From IMG/VR virus record IMGVR_UViG_3300049846_001247, positions 1 through 25,429 of that record: a DNA stretch of 25,429 nt. The stretch is one strand, 5' to 3'. Source of the DNA: a virus. Shown in pieces: positions 1 to 9,000 of the stretch (position 1 is its first letter; every line of letters begins with the position of its first letter). The notes below the pieces were generated by a model that worked only from the letters and a program-made list of their open reading frames with translations, did no database searches and was not told where the DNA came from. Both the position numbers and the translations under genes were made by a program.

Positions 1-1
1 C

Positions 2-223
2 GAGGCAAGAGCAACGCTCGTGTCGGGAACGCTATCGTCTGGCACGACTGGGGTATGGACATCTTGCGGCACGACGCAAGGATGGACGGTGTCGAAGACC
101 GGACCGCCGAACGGCGGCAAGCAATGCACGTTCACCCTAGAGATACGTTCAGCCTCTACGCTAGAGGTTCTCGATAGCGCGAGCATCCAGTTGAGCGCGA
201 CGGTCGCGAACGAGTTCCCATAG
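2..223 (+). CDS. C-terminal end of a virion protein (5' truncated by the window edge)
   Basis: The reading frame is open from the first bases of the window and ends in TAG at 221-223, so only the last 73 codons or so are visible. The residues are rich in Ser, Thr and Gly with alternating hydrophobics, which suits a beta-rich phage structural domain such as a tail or appendage protein. I recognise no family motif. It is followed after 9 bases by the next virion gene, whose ribosome binding site overlaps this stop codon, so the two are probably co-transcribed. Apparent internal starts (such as the ATG at 20) are not needed, since the frame continues to the window edge. Its role is inferred only from position and composition. 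Confidence 0.6.
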   Translation, partial: EARATLVSGTLSSGTTGVWTSCGTTQGWTVSKTGPPNGGKQCTFTLEIRSASTLEVLDSASIQLSATVANEFP

Positions 224-232
224 GAGCAAGCC

Positions 233-796
233 ATGTCATCCAACTTCTCGATGTTCGGATTCAGCCCGCCCCGCCAGATGGCGGTTGCTGGCCCTGCCGC
301 CCGTAGTCGCCGCCGTCCGATGGACGATATGGGCCAGGGGGCGCTCCCCTCGTTCGACAACGATTTCTCCCTACAGCCAGGAATGGCTGCCGCAGGAGCG
401 CCTGTCGGGGCGCTGCCCGCTGCTCCTCCGGCTGCCCCTGCCGCTGCGTCCCCACAGCCGACTGGCGCACCTCAGTTCCCTGGATTCGGTGCAGACTTCA
501 GTCACGGAGCGGCGCATCCCGCCATCCAGTGGCAGCAGTGGCAACAGCAGCAACAGCAGCGCCCCGCCGGAGGCGGGCCTGGAGGCGCAGCCGGCATCAT
601 GAGGCGGGCGCTCCAGCACTTGGGCATGAACCCGCCGGCTCTCGGCGCGCTGTCCGTCCCGCCGCAATCCGGCATGAACCAGAACCGTGGAGCGATGATG
701 CCGCGACCGACATGGGGAGCGCGCAGGAACCCAGTCGATGGTCCGGCTGCATGGGGGGCCGCTCAGAGCGGCGGTTTCTCCGGGCCAAGGCGTTAA
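233..796 (+). CDS. Pro/Ala/Gln-rich phage protein of unknown function
   Basis: This is a 187-residue protein starting at ATG 233, with an AGGAG ribosome binding site at 223-227 (spacing 5). I do not recognise a family. The middle is low complexity: an Ala/Pro stretch near residues 55-75 and a Gln/Trp run near residues 100-112, encoded by CAG/CAA-like triplets at about 530-562. The C-terminal third is rich in Gly, Pro, Met and Arg. Such composition suggests a disordered linker or scaffold protein in the particle. It sits between virion genes on the same strand and ends 2 bases before the start of the 593-residue tail-like protein, so translation is probably coupled. An overlapping frame (529 onward) belongs to an upstream extension of the next gene and is not supported by a ribosome binding site. 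Confidence 0.7.
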   Translation: MSSNFSMFGFSPPRQMAVAGPAARSRRRPMDDMGQGALPSFDNDFSLQPGMAAAGAPVGALPAAPPAAPAAASPQPTGAPQFPGFGADFSHGAAHPAIQWQQWQQQQQQRPAGGGPGGAAGIMRRALQHLGMNPPALGALSVPPQSGMNQNRGAMMPRPTWGARRNPVDGPAAWGAAQSGGFSGPRR

Positions 797-798
797 CC

Positions 799-2580
799 AT
801 GCCCCTGAAGCGAATCACGCTGCGTCCTGGGTTGTACACGGAGCGGACCCCGACTGGGTCCGAGTCTCGTTGGAAGGACGGGAACCTCGTCAGGTTCAAG
901 AACGGCATGCCGCGCAAGATTGGCGGATGGCTGAAACTTCCGCCGACCAGCGCTTTCTTGGGGACGTGTCGCGCTCTGCATGACTGGGTCGCGCTCGACG
1001 GGACAACGTTCATGGCGGTTGGGACGCACAAGAAGTTGTACCTCTGGCAGGACGGCTCGAAGTACGACATCACCCCGCTTGCCGCGTCAGGCAACCTCGC
1101 AAACCCGTTCACCACCACGATAGGTCTCTATACCGTGGAAGTCGCTCATGCTGGACATGGGCGCCAAGTCGGTGACTACGTCCGTTTCAGCGGCGCGTCC
1201 GCCGTCGGCGGCATCACCATCAGCGGTGAGTACACGGTCACCTCGCTCAACGGCGCGAACGCCTACTTCATCACCCACACCATCGCGGCAACATCGAGCG
1301 CCGGCCCTGGCGGCGGCGCCGCCGTAGCCTACGAGTACGACATCTCCGTCGGCAGCGACTCCTCGTCGACCGTCAGCGGGTGGGGAACCTCGACCTGGAG
1401 TTCTGGCATGTGGGGCGTGGGAACCGCGAGCAGCGGCTTCTATTCTCGCATCAGGATATGGTCGCTCCAGAACTGGGGCGAAGACCTCATCGCCAGCCCT
1501 CGCGACGGGCGCATGTACCTGTGGGACAAGACGGGCGGCACCAGCACCAGGGCCACCCTCATCAACAACTCGCCGACGACGACCGTCCGCATGCTGGTGT
1601 CAGCAGAGGACCGCCACGTGCTGTCCCTCGGCAGCCACGACGGCTCGACCACCGACCGCCTCCTCATCCGGTGGTGCGAGTCAGAGGACTACAACACGTG
1701 GACCTCGACGCCGACCAACTCCGCCGGCGACATACGCCTCGACTCTGGCAGTGAAATCCTGACCGGCATCAGGACCAGAGGCGAAACCCTCGTGTTCACC
1801 GACGTCGGGGCGCATTCGCTCCAGTTCGTCGGAGCCCCGTTCTTCTATGCCGTCCGACAACTCGGCGAATCATCTTCGGTGATTAGCCCGAACGTCGTGG
1901 TTGATGTGAACGGCATCGTGTACTGGATGGGGCAGAGCGACTTCTTCGTGTACGACGGCTCGCTACGGACGCTGCCGTGCGACATCTGGTCCGAGGTGTT
2001 CGACAACATCAACCGTCAGCAGCGCGACAAGTGCTTCGCGGCCAGGAACCAGCAGTTCCAAGAAGTGTGGTTCTTCTACCCGAGCGACGGGGCTTCAGAG
2101 GTTGACCGGGTCGCCATCTACAACTACGCCGAAGGCCACTGGACGAAGGGAGCCTTGGCGCGCACCGCCTTCCACGACAGCAGCCCGGTGCTCGGGCTGC
2201 CCTACGGCATCTCGACCGACGGCAGGCTGGTCAAGCACGAGAGCGGCGTGAACGATGACACCTCGGCGATGACGGGCGTGTACATCGAGAGCCACGACAT
2301 GGAAATCGGGGAGGGGCAGAACTTCGCCCACGTCTCCAAGGCCATCCCCGACTTCGAGTCCCTGATTGGCAGCGTTGACCTGTACCTCAAGGTGAAGCGT
2401 TACCCGTCCGACTCGTCCTACACGACGAAGGGACCGTTCACCGTGGACTCCACGACCAGCAAGGTCAGCCTCCGTGCGCGTGGCCGCCAGGTCGCCCTCC
2501 GGGTCGAGGCCGAGGCGGTCAGCGACGACTTCATCATGGGCGACTGGCGCCTCGACATCATCGACCACGGTGAGCGCTGA
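799..2580 (+). CDS. Phage tail/nozzle-type structural protein (593 aa)
   Basis: I chose ATG 799, two bases after the upstream stop, because the protein then opens with MPLKRITLRPGL and soon reaches the RWKDGNLVRFKNG...KIGGW segment, a conserved N-terminal signature I associate with podovirus-like virion proteins. The in-frame extension back to 529 only re-reads the previous gene. The body is beta-rich with repeated aromatic-Gly blade-like segments (for example the WMGQSDFFVYDG region, about residues 375-386), which suggests a propeller-like fold as in tail nozzle or DNA-stabilising proteins (P22 gp10 or T7 gp12 type). That comparison is an inference from pattern, not alignment. No membrane segment or catalytic motif is visible. 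The stop overlaps the next start (TGATG at 2578-2582), indicating translational coupling within the virion operon. Confidence 0.75.
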   Translation: MPLKRITLRPGLYTERTPTGSESRWKDGNLVRFKNGMPRKIGGWLKLPPTSAFLGTCRALHDWVALDGTTFMAVGTHKKLYLWQDGSKYDITPLAASGNLANPFTTTIGLYTVEVAHAGHGRQVGDYVRFSGASAVGGITISGEYTVTSLNGANAYFITHTIAATSSAGPGGGAAVAYEYDISVGSDSSSTVSGWGTSTWSSGMWGVGTASSGFYSRIRIWSLQNWGEDLIASPRDGRMYLWDKTGGTSTRATLINNSPTTTVRMLVSAEDRHVLSLGSHDGSTTDRLLIRWCESEDYNTWTSTPTNSAGDIRLDSGSEILTGIRTRGETLVFTDVGAHSLQFVGAPFFYAVRQLGESSSVISPNVVVDVNGIVYWMGQSDFFVYDGSLRTLPCDIWSEVFDNINRQQRDKCFAARNQQFQEVWFFYPSDGASEVDRVAIYNYAEGHWTKGALARTAFHDSSPVLGLPYGISTDGRLVKHESGVNDDTSAMTGVYIESHDMEIGEGQNFAHVSKAIPDFESLIGSVDLYLKVKRYPSDSSYTTKGPFTVDSTTSKVSLRARGRQVALRVEAEAVSDDFIMGDWRLDIIDHGER

Positions 2581-2984
2581 TGTCCCAGGCCCCGCGAAAC
2601 CTCCCGCAGTTCCCGCAGTTCCCGTCTGACTCGGAGGTCAACGCTCGGGCCATGTCTTCCTTGGTGCGCGCCCTGGAGCAGCGCCTGAGGGGCATAGAAG
2701 CCGCGCTCGCCGGCCTGCCGGTGACCATCTACCGCCAGACGGTCACGCTCGACTTCCCCAATACGGCGCCAGCGGCCATAAACGCCTTGACGGCGACCGT
2801 TCCTGGGGCCGTCACAGGGGATGCCGTCATCGTGGGGACGACCTCGGCTGAGCCCGCCAATGGCGGGCTTTTCTACGCGAAGGTCACGAACACCGACGAG
2901 GTCACCGTCTACTTCACCCCGCTGGGAGGGGTTGCCATCAACCCCGCCTCGGCGACCTTCAACATCATCGTTTTCCATTTCTGA
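2580..2984 (+). CDS. Small virion-associated protein, coiled coil plus beta domain
   Basis: This is a 134-residue protein whose ATG overlaps the preceding stop codon (TGATG). Residues 20-45 form a likely helix with heptad-like leucines (SSLVRALEQRLRGIEAAL). The rest is a Thr/Val/Ala-rich beta segment ending in NIIVFHF. A short trimerising helix followed by a small beta domain is a common plan for phage appendage or head-fibre proteins, so a small structural role is plausible. I do not recognise a specific family. It is tightly packed in the virion operon and is followed after 10 bases by the zinc-ribbon gene. Confidence 0.65.
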   Translation: MSQAPRNLPQFPQFPSDSEVNARAMSSLVRALEQRLRGIEAALAGLPVTIYRQTVTLDFPNTAPAAINALTATVPGAVTGDAVIVGTTSAEPANGGLFYAKVTNTDEVTVYFTPLGGVAINPASATFNIIVFHF

Positions 2985-2994
2985 GGAGGAACAC

Positions 2995-3177
2995 ATGAGA
3001 GTCTCGTGCAGCAAGTGCGGTAGCGCCCCACGTCGCAAAGGACAGCGGTACTGCAAGAAGTGCCACTCCGCTTCGATGCGGGCGTATCGGGCTATCCATG
3101 CTGAGCGCTACAAGCGCCTAGCCATGCTGGCGCCGTCGACTCCTCCTCCCTACGTGGAACAGCCTTTGTCGCGATAG
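2995..3177 (+). CDS. Zinc-ribbon micro-protein (60 aa)
   Basis: This short gene starts at ATG 2995 behind a strong GAGGAGG ribosome binding site (2983-2989). The frame is open further upstream, but that only shadows the previous gene. The product has two CxxC pairs (CSKC at residues 5-8 and CKKC at about 20-23), followed by a basic MRAYR stretch. This is the pattern of small phage zinc fingers resembling the N-terminal knuckle of HNH proteins. No HNH catalytic residues follow, so it is not a complete nuclease. It may bind DNA, RNA or protein. It is the last gene before the promoter at 3189 and so may close the preceding transcription unit. Confidence 0.65.
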   Translation: MRVSCSKCGSAPRRKGQRYCKKCHSASMRAYRAIHAERYKRLAMLAPSTPPPYVEQPLSR

Positions 3178-3182
3178 GTGTT

Positions 3183-3217
3183 CCACGGCTGGCAAAAGGC
3201 CGTGGGCAGTGCATAAT
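3183..3217 (+). promoter_or_regulatory. Predicted sigma70-type promoter overlapping a GC hairpin
   Basis: A -35-like CTGGCA (3189-3194) is followed after exactly 17 bases by a -10-like CATAAT (3212-3217), placing transcription start near 3224 and the next gene about 30 bases downstream. The left part is also a perfect 7-bp inverted repeat, CCACGGC (3183-3189) with GCCGTGG (3199-3205). This could be an operator, or could stall or terminate transcription from upstream, although no T-run follows. It lies in the only real gap between the early virion genes. This is a prediction from sequence only. Confidence 0.5.
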
Positions 3218-3255
3218 CTGATGGACGCCCTCGACGTCCAAGTGAGGTGATGAGC

Positions 3256-4458
3256 GTGGGGCTTCTTTCTTCGACCAAGAGAACAACCCAGACGAACACT
3301 CTTCTTGGTCCGACTAAGGAGTCCAGCGACTACCTCAATCGTCAAGGCCTGAGGGTCGCCAAGAAGAAGTTCGTCCCGTTCACCGGGCAGCGCATCGCCG
3401 GCCTCACCGATGCTCAGCGCGCCGCCAGCGACCTCGCGCTGCGAGGCGCCAACAACCCGTTCGACTTCACCGAAGCCAGGGACTACGCCCGTCGCGGCTC
3501 GCTCTCCTGGGCTGACGCCGACGAAGCGACGCGCAACAAGTACATCAACCCGTTCACCCGGATGGTCACCGACGACACGATGCGTCGTCTGACCGAGGGA
3601 CAGCAGCGCACCAATCGTGATTGGGAGTCGAGGGACGTCGCCCGTGGCGCGTTCTTCAGCAACAGCCGCCTCGCCAACGAGCGCGCCCTGCGTGGCGCGG
3701 AGCAAGACCGCGTCGCGGCGGAGACGCTGAACAACCTCAACCGTCAGGCCTACGACAGCGCCACCGGCATGTGGACCGGTGACAGGGGGCGCAACCTGAG
3801 CACCGCTGGGGCGCTCGCGGGCATGGGTTCACAGGAAGCCGCGCAGAGGATGGCCGACGTCAACGCGCTCCTCCAGGCCGGCGGAGTCGAGCAGGGCACC
3901 AACCAAGCGGAACTCGACGCCAAGTTCGCCGAGTTCATGCGCGAGAACAACTTCGATTGGGACCAACTGATGAAGTTGGGTCAGGTCACGCAGATGGCGC
4001 CTGACGAGACCCAGTCCGTCTCCGTTCAGAAGTCGTCGATGAACCCGCTACAGGCGGCGCTCGGCGTCGCGTCGTTGGCATCCGGTCTGGGCGCGTTCGG
4101 CGCGCTTGGTGGTGCTGGCGCAGCCGGGGCTGCTGGTGCTGCGGGGGCTGGTGGGGCACTGTCGTCGATGGCGCCGATGTTCGCTCCGACCCTGACCGCC
4201 AACGTCCCGACGTTCGCGCAGTCGATGGCCAACTACTCTGACCGCCGCCTCAAGACCGCCATCAAGCGCATCGGCAAGAGCGCCGCTGGCCTCGGCATCT
4301 ACGCCTTCCGCTACCTGTGGGACGCGGATGAGGTCGTGCGCTACGGCGTCATGGCCGACGAGGTCGAGAAGGTCAAGCCGGAAGCGGTGAGCAGAGACAG
4401 CAACGGCTACGCGATGGTCGACTACAGCGTGGCTTTCGGAGGCTCCAATGCCCACTAG
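3256..4458 (+). CDS. Virion protein with C-terminal peptidase S74 (intramolecular chaperone) domain
   Basis: About 400 residues. The start is uncertain: GTG 3247, ATG 3250 and GTG 3256 are in frame. I prefer GTG 3256 because GAGGTGAT at 3244-3251 is an excellent Shine-Dalgarno match correctly spaced only for it. The first 270 residues are mostly helical, with an Ala/Gly-rich stretch encoded at about 4100-4170. From about residue 328 the protein has SDRRLKTAIKRIG, then GLGIYAFRY, GVMADEVEKV and NGYAMVDYS, the hallmarks of the S74 domain of endosialidases and many phage fibres. In that family the domain helps trimer folding and cleaves itself off at the Ser-Asp, with a Ser/Lys dyad; both residues are present here. 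The N-terminal part does not look like a fibre, so it may be an internal or tail-tip protein. Its end overlaps the next gene by 11 bases. Confidence 0.85.
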   Translation: MGLLSSTKRTTQTNTLLGPTKESSDYLNRQGLRVAKKKFVPFTGQRIAGLTDAQRAASDLALRGANNPFDFTEARDYARRGSLSWADADEATRNKYINPFTRMVTDDTMRRLTEGQQRTNRDWESRDVARGAFFSNSRLANERALRGAEQDRVAAETLNNLNRQAYDSATGMWTGDRGRNLSTAGALAGMGSQEAAQRMADVNALLQAGGVEQGTNQAELDAKFAEFMRENNFDWDQLMKLGQVTQMAPDETQSVSVQKSSMNPLQAALGVASLASGLGAFGALGGAGAAGAAGAAGAGGALSSMAPMFAPTLTANVPTFAQSMANYSDRRLKTAIKRIGKSAAGLGIYAFRYLWDADEVVRYGVMADEVEKVKPEAVSRDSNGYAMVDYSVAFGGSNAH

Positions 4459-4963
4459 CCCTGTTGACCAAAAGGACTTCGCGTTCCGCAAGATGATGGC
4501 GGCGTTCGAGAAGATGCCGACGTCTGAACTGAAGCAGATGGCATCGAACATGCCGCCTGAGGACAAGAGTTACAGGCTCGCCGAACAGGCACACCAGAAG
4601 ATGATGCGCGACGCCGCTGTGCGCGACGCGATGATGGCCGCAGAACGTGGCGCTATGGCGCCAGAGATGCTGGCCAAGCGCGGGGCTCTCGGCCTCATGT
4701 CCGCGATGGACATTCCGGCCATGCTAGCGCTCGCTCCGGCCATGAGCGAAGCCCAGCCCACGGCAGCGTCCGAGGGCTACGGCGTGACCGACTGGAAGTC
4801 CACCGGCGCTCCTGTCCCGTTGGATGCGCTCGAACAGCGGAACTGGGAGAGCAGCAACCCTGACCCCGAGCGCTTGCGGGCGCTGCGAGAGAACCCTGCA
4901 ATCGAGACCAGCCCCCTGAAGATGCTGATGGCTCAGTATTTCAAGCGAATCGGCCACAGGTAA
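4448..4963 (+). CDS. Met-rich helical virion-region protein of unknown function
   Basis: This is a 171-residue protein starting at ATG 4448 inside the end of the previous gene, with GGAGG at 4438-4442 as ribosome binding site. It is unusually rich in methionine and alanine in its first 110 residues (segments such as MMAAFEKM and MRDAAVRDAMMAAERGAM) and is predicted to be almost entirely helical. It has no membrane segment long enough to be convincing and no catalytic motif. Position between the S74 protein and the giant injected-type protein suggests a minor virion or assembly component. I do not recognise a family, and function is unknown. Confidence 0.7.
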   Translation: MPTSPVDQKDFAFRKMMAAFEKMPTSELKQMASNMPPEDKSYRLAEQAHQKMMRDAAVRDAMMAAERGAMAPEMLAKRGALGLMSAMDIPAMLALAPAMSEAQPTAASEGYGVTDWKSTGAPVPLDALEQRNWESSNPDPERLRALRENPAIETSPLKMLMAQYFKRIGHR

Positions 4964-4969
4964 CGAGGC

Positions 4970-6040
4970 ATGGGCGCGAACTACACGATGGCTGGATGGA
5001 AGTTGGGAGCCCCAGGGCTGCCCGACCCGTTCGTCACGGACGATGGTTCCGCTGCCGCGACCTACGCCATGCTGTCCCAGATGGGCGGCGAGCCCCTTCC
5101 TCCTGGCGTCGCTGGCGCTCGCGGCCCTGCGCCCCGGGTCGCCGGCGCGCTCGCGCCACAGCCCACGGTCGCCGCGAACCAGCCGAGCGCGCAGCCCGTG
5201 CCGCACATGGCTGTCGGCGGCTTCGATGGCGGCACTGGCATCGGTGACAGGGTGGCTTCGCTTGGTGAGGGCATCGCCGGTGGGGTAATCGGGCAGTTCT
5301 TGGCCAGCGGCGCCAAGATGCCCGAGAAGGCCGACTACCCCGACTGGGCTCCGCCGTCGCGTCGCCCGCTGGGCGCGCTGTGGGATGAGGCCGCGAGCGC
5401 GAACAAGCCGGAGGCCATCGACCGCAAGGAGATTCTGCTGAAACTCGGCCTCGGCCTGCTGGCTGCTGGTCCGGACAAGGCGTTCTTCCAGGCGCTTGGT
5501 GAAGCCGGCTCGCAGACGAAGGACTGGTACGACAAGAAGAAGGCTAGCCTCAAGTCCGAGGCTGAGCATGCCGCAGAGCGCCGCTTCAAGTTGGATACCG
5601 GTCAGCAGGACATCGAGCGCAGCGACTACACGGACCAGTACACCAAGGGCGCGCTCGCCGAGTTCAACTACAACAACGACTACGATTGGAGGAAGTTCAA
5701 GACGGAGCAGCCGAGGGTCCAGCAAATCGGCGGCGACATCTTCGGCTTCATGCCCGGTCAGGCAAAGAACCTCGGCCCCGCGTCGCGTGGCTCTACTGGA
5801 ACGGGCGTCTCCTTCGAGGAGTGGTCGAGGATGACGCCAGAGCAGCAAAAGGCCTATGCGGCGTTCCGCGCTGCGGGCCGCAAGCCGGCCAACACTGAGC
5901 GTCGCAGCCAAGTGCAGAAGTTGATAGACAAGTTGCAGTACGGCAAAGCCGACTACTCCACCTCGCCCGCAGAGCAGGCCGCAAGGCTAGATGCGCTCCG
6001 CGCTGAACTCAGGGCACTTGAAGAAGACGACGGAGAGTAG
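4970..6040 (+). CDS. Ala/Pro-rich virion-region protein of unknown function (356 aa)
   Basis: The chosen start is ATG 4970. GAGG lies only one base upstream, so ATG 4988 is an alternative, though without a better binding site. Residues 40-85 are Pro/Ala/Gly-rich and probably disordered. Residues about 88-112 form a Gly-rich hydrophobic stretch (GIGDRVASLGEGIAGGVIGQF). The C-terminal half is helical and charged, with many Lys and Glu, and a region around residues 155-235 that looks coiled. No enzyme motif is visible. It stands directly before the giant gene (5-base gap), so it may be packaged with it or act as its chaperone. That is inference from position alone. Confidence 0.7.
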   Translation: MGANYTMAGWKLGAPGLPDPFVTDDGSAAATYAMLSQMGGEPLPPGVAGARGPAPRVAGALAPQPTVAANQPSAQPVPHMAVGGFDGGTGIGDRVASLGEGIAGGVIGQFLASGAKMPEKADYPDWAPPSRRPLGALWDEAASANKPEAIDRKEILLKLGLGLLAAGPDKAFFQALGEAGSQTKDWYDKKKASLKSEAEHAAERRFKLDTGQQDIERSDYTDQYTKGALAEFNYNNDYDWRKFKTEQPRVQQIGGDIFGFMPGQAKNLGPASRGSTGTGVSFEEWSRMTPEQQKAYAAFRAAGRKPANTERRSQVQKLIDKLQYGKADYSTSPAEQAARLDALRAELRALEEDDGE

Positions 6041-6045
6041 GGGCC

Positions 6046-9000
6046 ATGCCGCGTGACATGACCCCGCTGGAAGCAGAAGAACTGCTCCGCAAAGACCCGA
6101 ACCTCAAAGACGTCTTCAAGCAGAAGTACGGCTACCTCCCCGACTGGGTGATGGAGCCCGTCGGCATCGGCCAGGGCGCGCTCGAATCCGCGAAGAACAC
6201 CGTCGCCGGAACGCTCGGAAGCGTTGCGACGGGGCTTGTCGACAAGGGGCTGTCGTTCGGCGTGAAGATGCCGCTCGACATCGCCGAAGACGCTTCGAGA
6301 GCGATGACCAGGGGCAACCCGCTCATCGAGGCTTTCGATGAGGCCGGGGTTGAGAACCCGTACACGACTGCCCGAGGCGCGCTCAGCGCTGTACAGGCCC
6401 CGCTGCACGACGTCTCCGAGCAACTGTCACCCGACGTCCTCAACCTCGACCCCGTTGAGGCGTACCAGCAGGGGCGCCTCCCCGAATACATCAAGCACGG
6501 CCTTGCGTATGGCGCCGGCCAGATGGCCCTGCCAGTTGGCGCGTCGCTGAAGTTCGGAGAAGCGGGAGCCAACACCGCTCTTGGGCTGCTGTCAGCGGCA
6601 TCGGGTGGCGCGACCTACGATGAGGACGAGCGCCGCCGCATGGAGGGCGAAGCGTTCTCTCGCGTGGCGTCCGTTGGTGACGCACTAACGGCAGCCGGAG
6701 CAGAAGGGGTCACCGAACGCCTCGGCCTCGACAAGATAACGTCTGTGCTCAGGGGCGCGCTCGCTGATGTTCCGGCGGACATCAGGGCGTCAGCGCTCAA
6801 GCGCTTCTTGAAAGCCGTTCCTGGTGGCTTGGCTACCGGAGCCTCCATATCGTCTGTCGAGGGCCTGGAAGAGGTTGTTGCCCAGGCGCTCCAGAACTTC
6901 AGCGGAAACGTCTGGACCGACAGCAAGACCCCGCTGCTTGAGGGCGCAGGAAAAGCCGCAGCGCTCGGCGCGCTCGGCGGCGCGACCATCGGTGGCCCCG
7001 TTGGCGCTGCGCAAATTGCTAACGCCGTGGCCGCGCCACCCAAAGCATCGTCTCTCCCGCTCGCTCCCGGCGCCCCGATGGAGCAGCCGGCTTCTCCGGC
7101 AACCACGAACCGCCTGCTTGGCGTTGGTCCTGTCGGAGCCCTCGGCGAAGCCGCCCCACTGGAGGGCATGTTCCCGCAGGTGCCCCCCGAGCCTCCGGCG
7201 CCGCCGGCGGGCGCGCTTGAAGCCGAGCCTCAGGTCCAAGCGCCACCCCAGGTCGAGATGCCGCCTCAGGTCGAGGCTCCCGCGCCGGCCCCGGCGCCGA
7301 CCATCCCGGTCGAGTTCAAGGACCAGCACACGCTGAACTTCGCGGCAGCGCTCGACCCCGAGAGGCTGGCTGCTGTCACCCAGGCGATACAGACCGCGAG
7401 CCCTGGGGCGGTCGTGGAGAGCGTTTCCCCGACCAGCGTCTCCGTGAGGAACGTCAGCCAGCAGCCACGCGAAGACGCCGTGGCGACGTTGACCGGCGCC
7501 GTGGAGATGGCGGGCGTCCCGCTCAACCCGGCTGAGCCGCACTCCTTCGGCGCTCCGCGCCCGACCCAGGGACAAGATGCGAGCGCCATCGACGTGCTCT
7601 CCGAAGGCAGCGCCGAGCCGCTGACTCCGGACGAGGTCTACGAGTACCAGTTGCTCGGTGACGTCGCGAACCAGACCAACGACCAGTCGCCAGTGAACCT
7701 GACCTCGCTGGTCGCGAAGGGGCTGGCCGTTGAGGACGGCGACAACGTCTGGCTCAACGACTCTGGCCGGCGCCGCTACATCGAACTGAAGGCTCGCCTC
7801 AGCGGGCAGGACACCACCGGACTTTTCGCCGAACAGCCCGTGACTAGGAGCGCGGTGTACGAGCGCGCCATCAACATCGACGACGACCGGGTCTGGAGCC
7901 GTGAGGGGGAAGAGGGCGGGTTCGTCAACCTGGGCAAGGATAAGAGGGAGACGTTCTCCTACAAGATGCAGGATGGAGATGAAGAAGGGGTGCGGGCCGC
8001 GCTCAATCCTGTCAGCGGTATCCCGGCGTTCCGCGAGGCTGTCTCCGCGCTGGCCGACGGAGAACTGAAGGAGAATCGCTCTTTCGACCTGTTCAGCGAT
8101 GGGCCTGACGCTCCGGTCATGCTGAACCGGAGGCTTGCGAACAAGAAGGCTGTTGGCAAGCGCCGGCTCTCCCCGGCTCGCGCCGCGTTCCGTCTGCGCG
8201 AACTGGTCAAGCCGATAGAAGGTGAGACGCTCTCTCAGGCCGTGGCCCGATACACGAGGACCAACATCTCCACCTGGGAATCGGCAACGCCCTTCGGTCG
8301 CCAGGAGGCCGTAACAGCCGCCATCAAGGGGCTTCTGCCGAACGTTGTCTCGGTGTTGCGCGACGAAGTCCTAAAAAAGGAAGGCGGGAGTTGGACTACC
8401 CAGTTCAAGGGCGGCGCCCCAGACGTGCGCGAGCGCGCAACGTTCACCTCCTACTTGGCGATGCCAACTTCGCCGAACCACAAGATACGCACTTCTGAGC
8501 ATGGGGAGGGGCGTGCCGTAGAGAGGGACCCGGCCTTCTACTACATGCGCACGTCCAAGAACGGGAGCGCGATTCCCGACCTCGGCAAGCAGAGAGCGGT
8601 CGATTCCGCTCTCGTTGCGCTCGGCAGGACTTCTGTTCTTGCGCAGCACGGCGTAAACAAGAGCACCAACCAGGACGCCACCGACTTCTGGCGCCTGATG
8701 GGCTTGAAGCGCAACGCGCTCATCGCTCAGGCCGAAAGCCTCCGCAGCAACGTCGACAGCCCAGAGGGGGTGGCGACCGCTATTGCCGCTCTCGGCAAGG
8801 GGGCTTTCGATAGCGCGATGGAACTGATGTCGGTCACCGATGGCGCCACGAGGTTGGCACCACGTCGGAACGCAGACACTACCAGCCTAATCCGAGCGAT
8901 TGCCCGCAGGCTCCTGGCCAACCAAGACAAGGAGTTCATGCGGATGTTCGTGGCTGCGGTCGACGCGGCCATCGAGTCGTGGAGCCCGACGGTCGATAAC

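Noticed and set aside
528-565. A CAG-type triplet repeat as a mobile or regulatory repeat
   Set aside because: It is short and imperfect and simply encodes a Gln/Trp run in a low-complexity protein.
4724-5911. A 395-codon minus-strand open frame
   Set aside because: Antisense to two tightly packed plus-strand genes with proper ribosome binding sites, and biased Arg/Leu/Ala composition without motifs.
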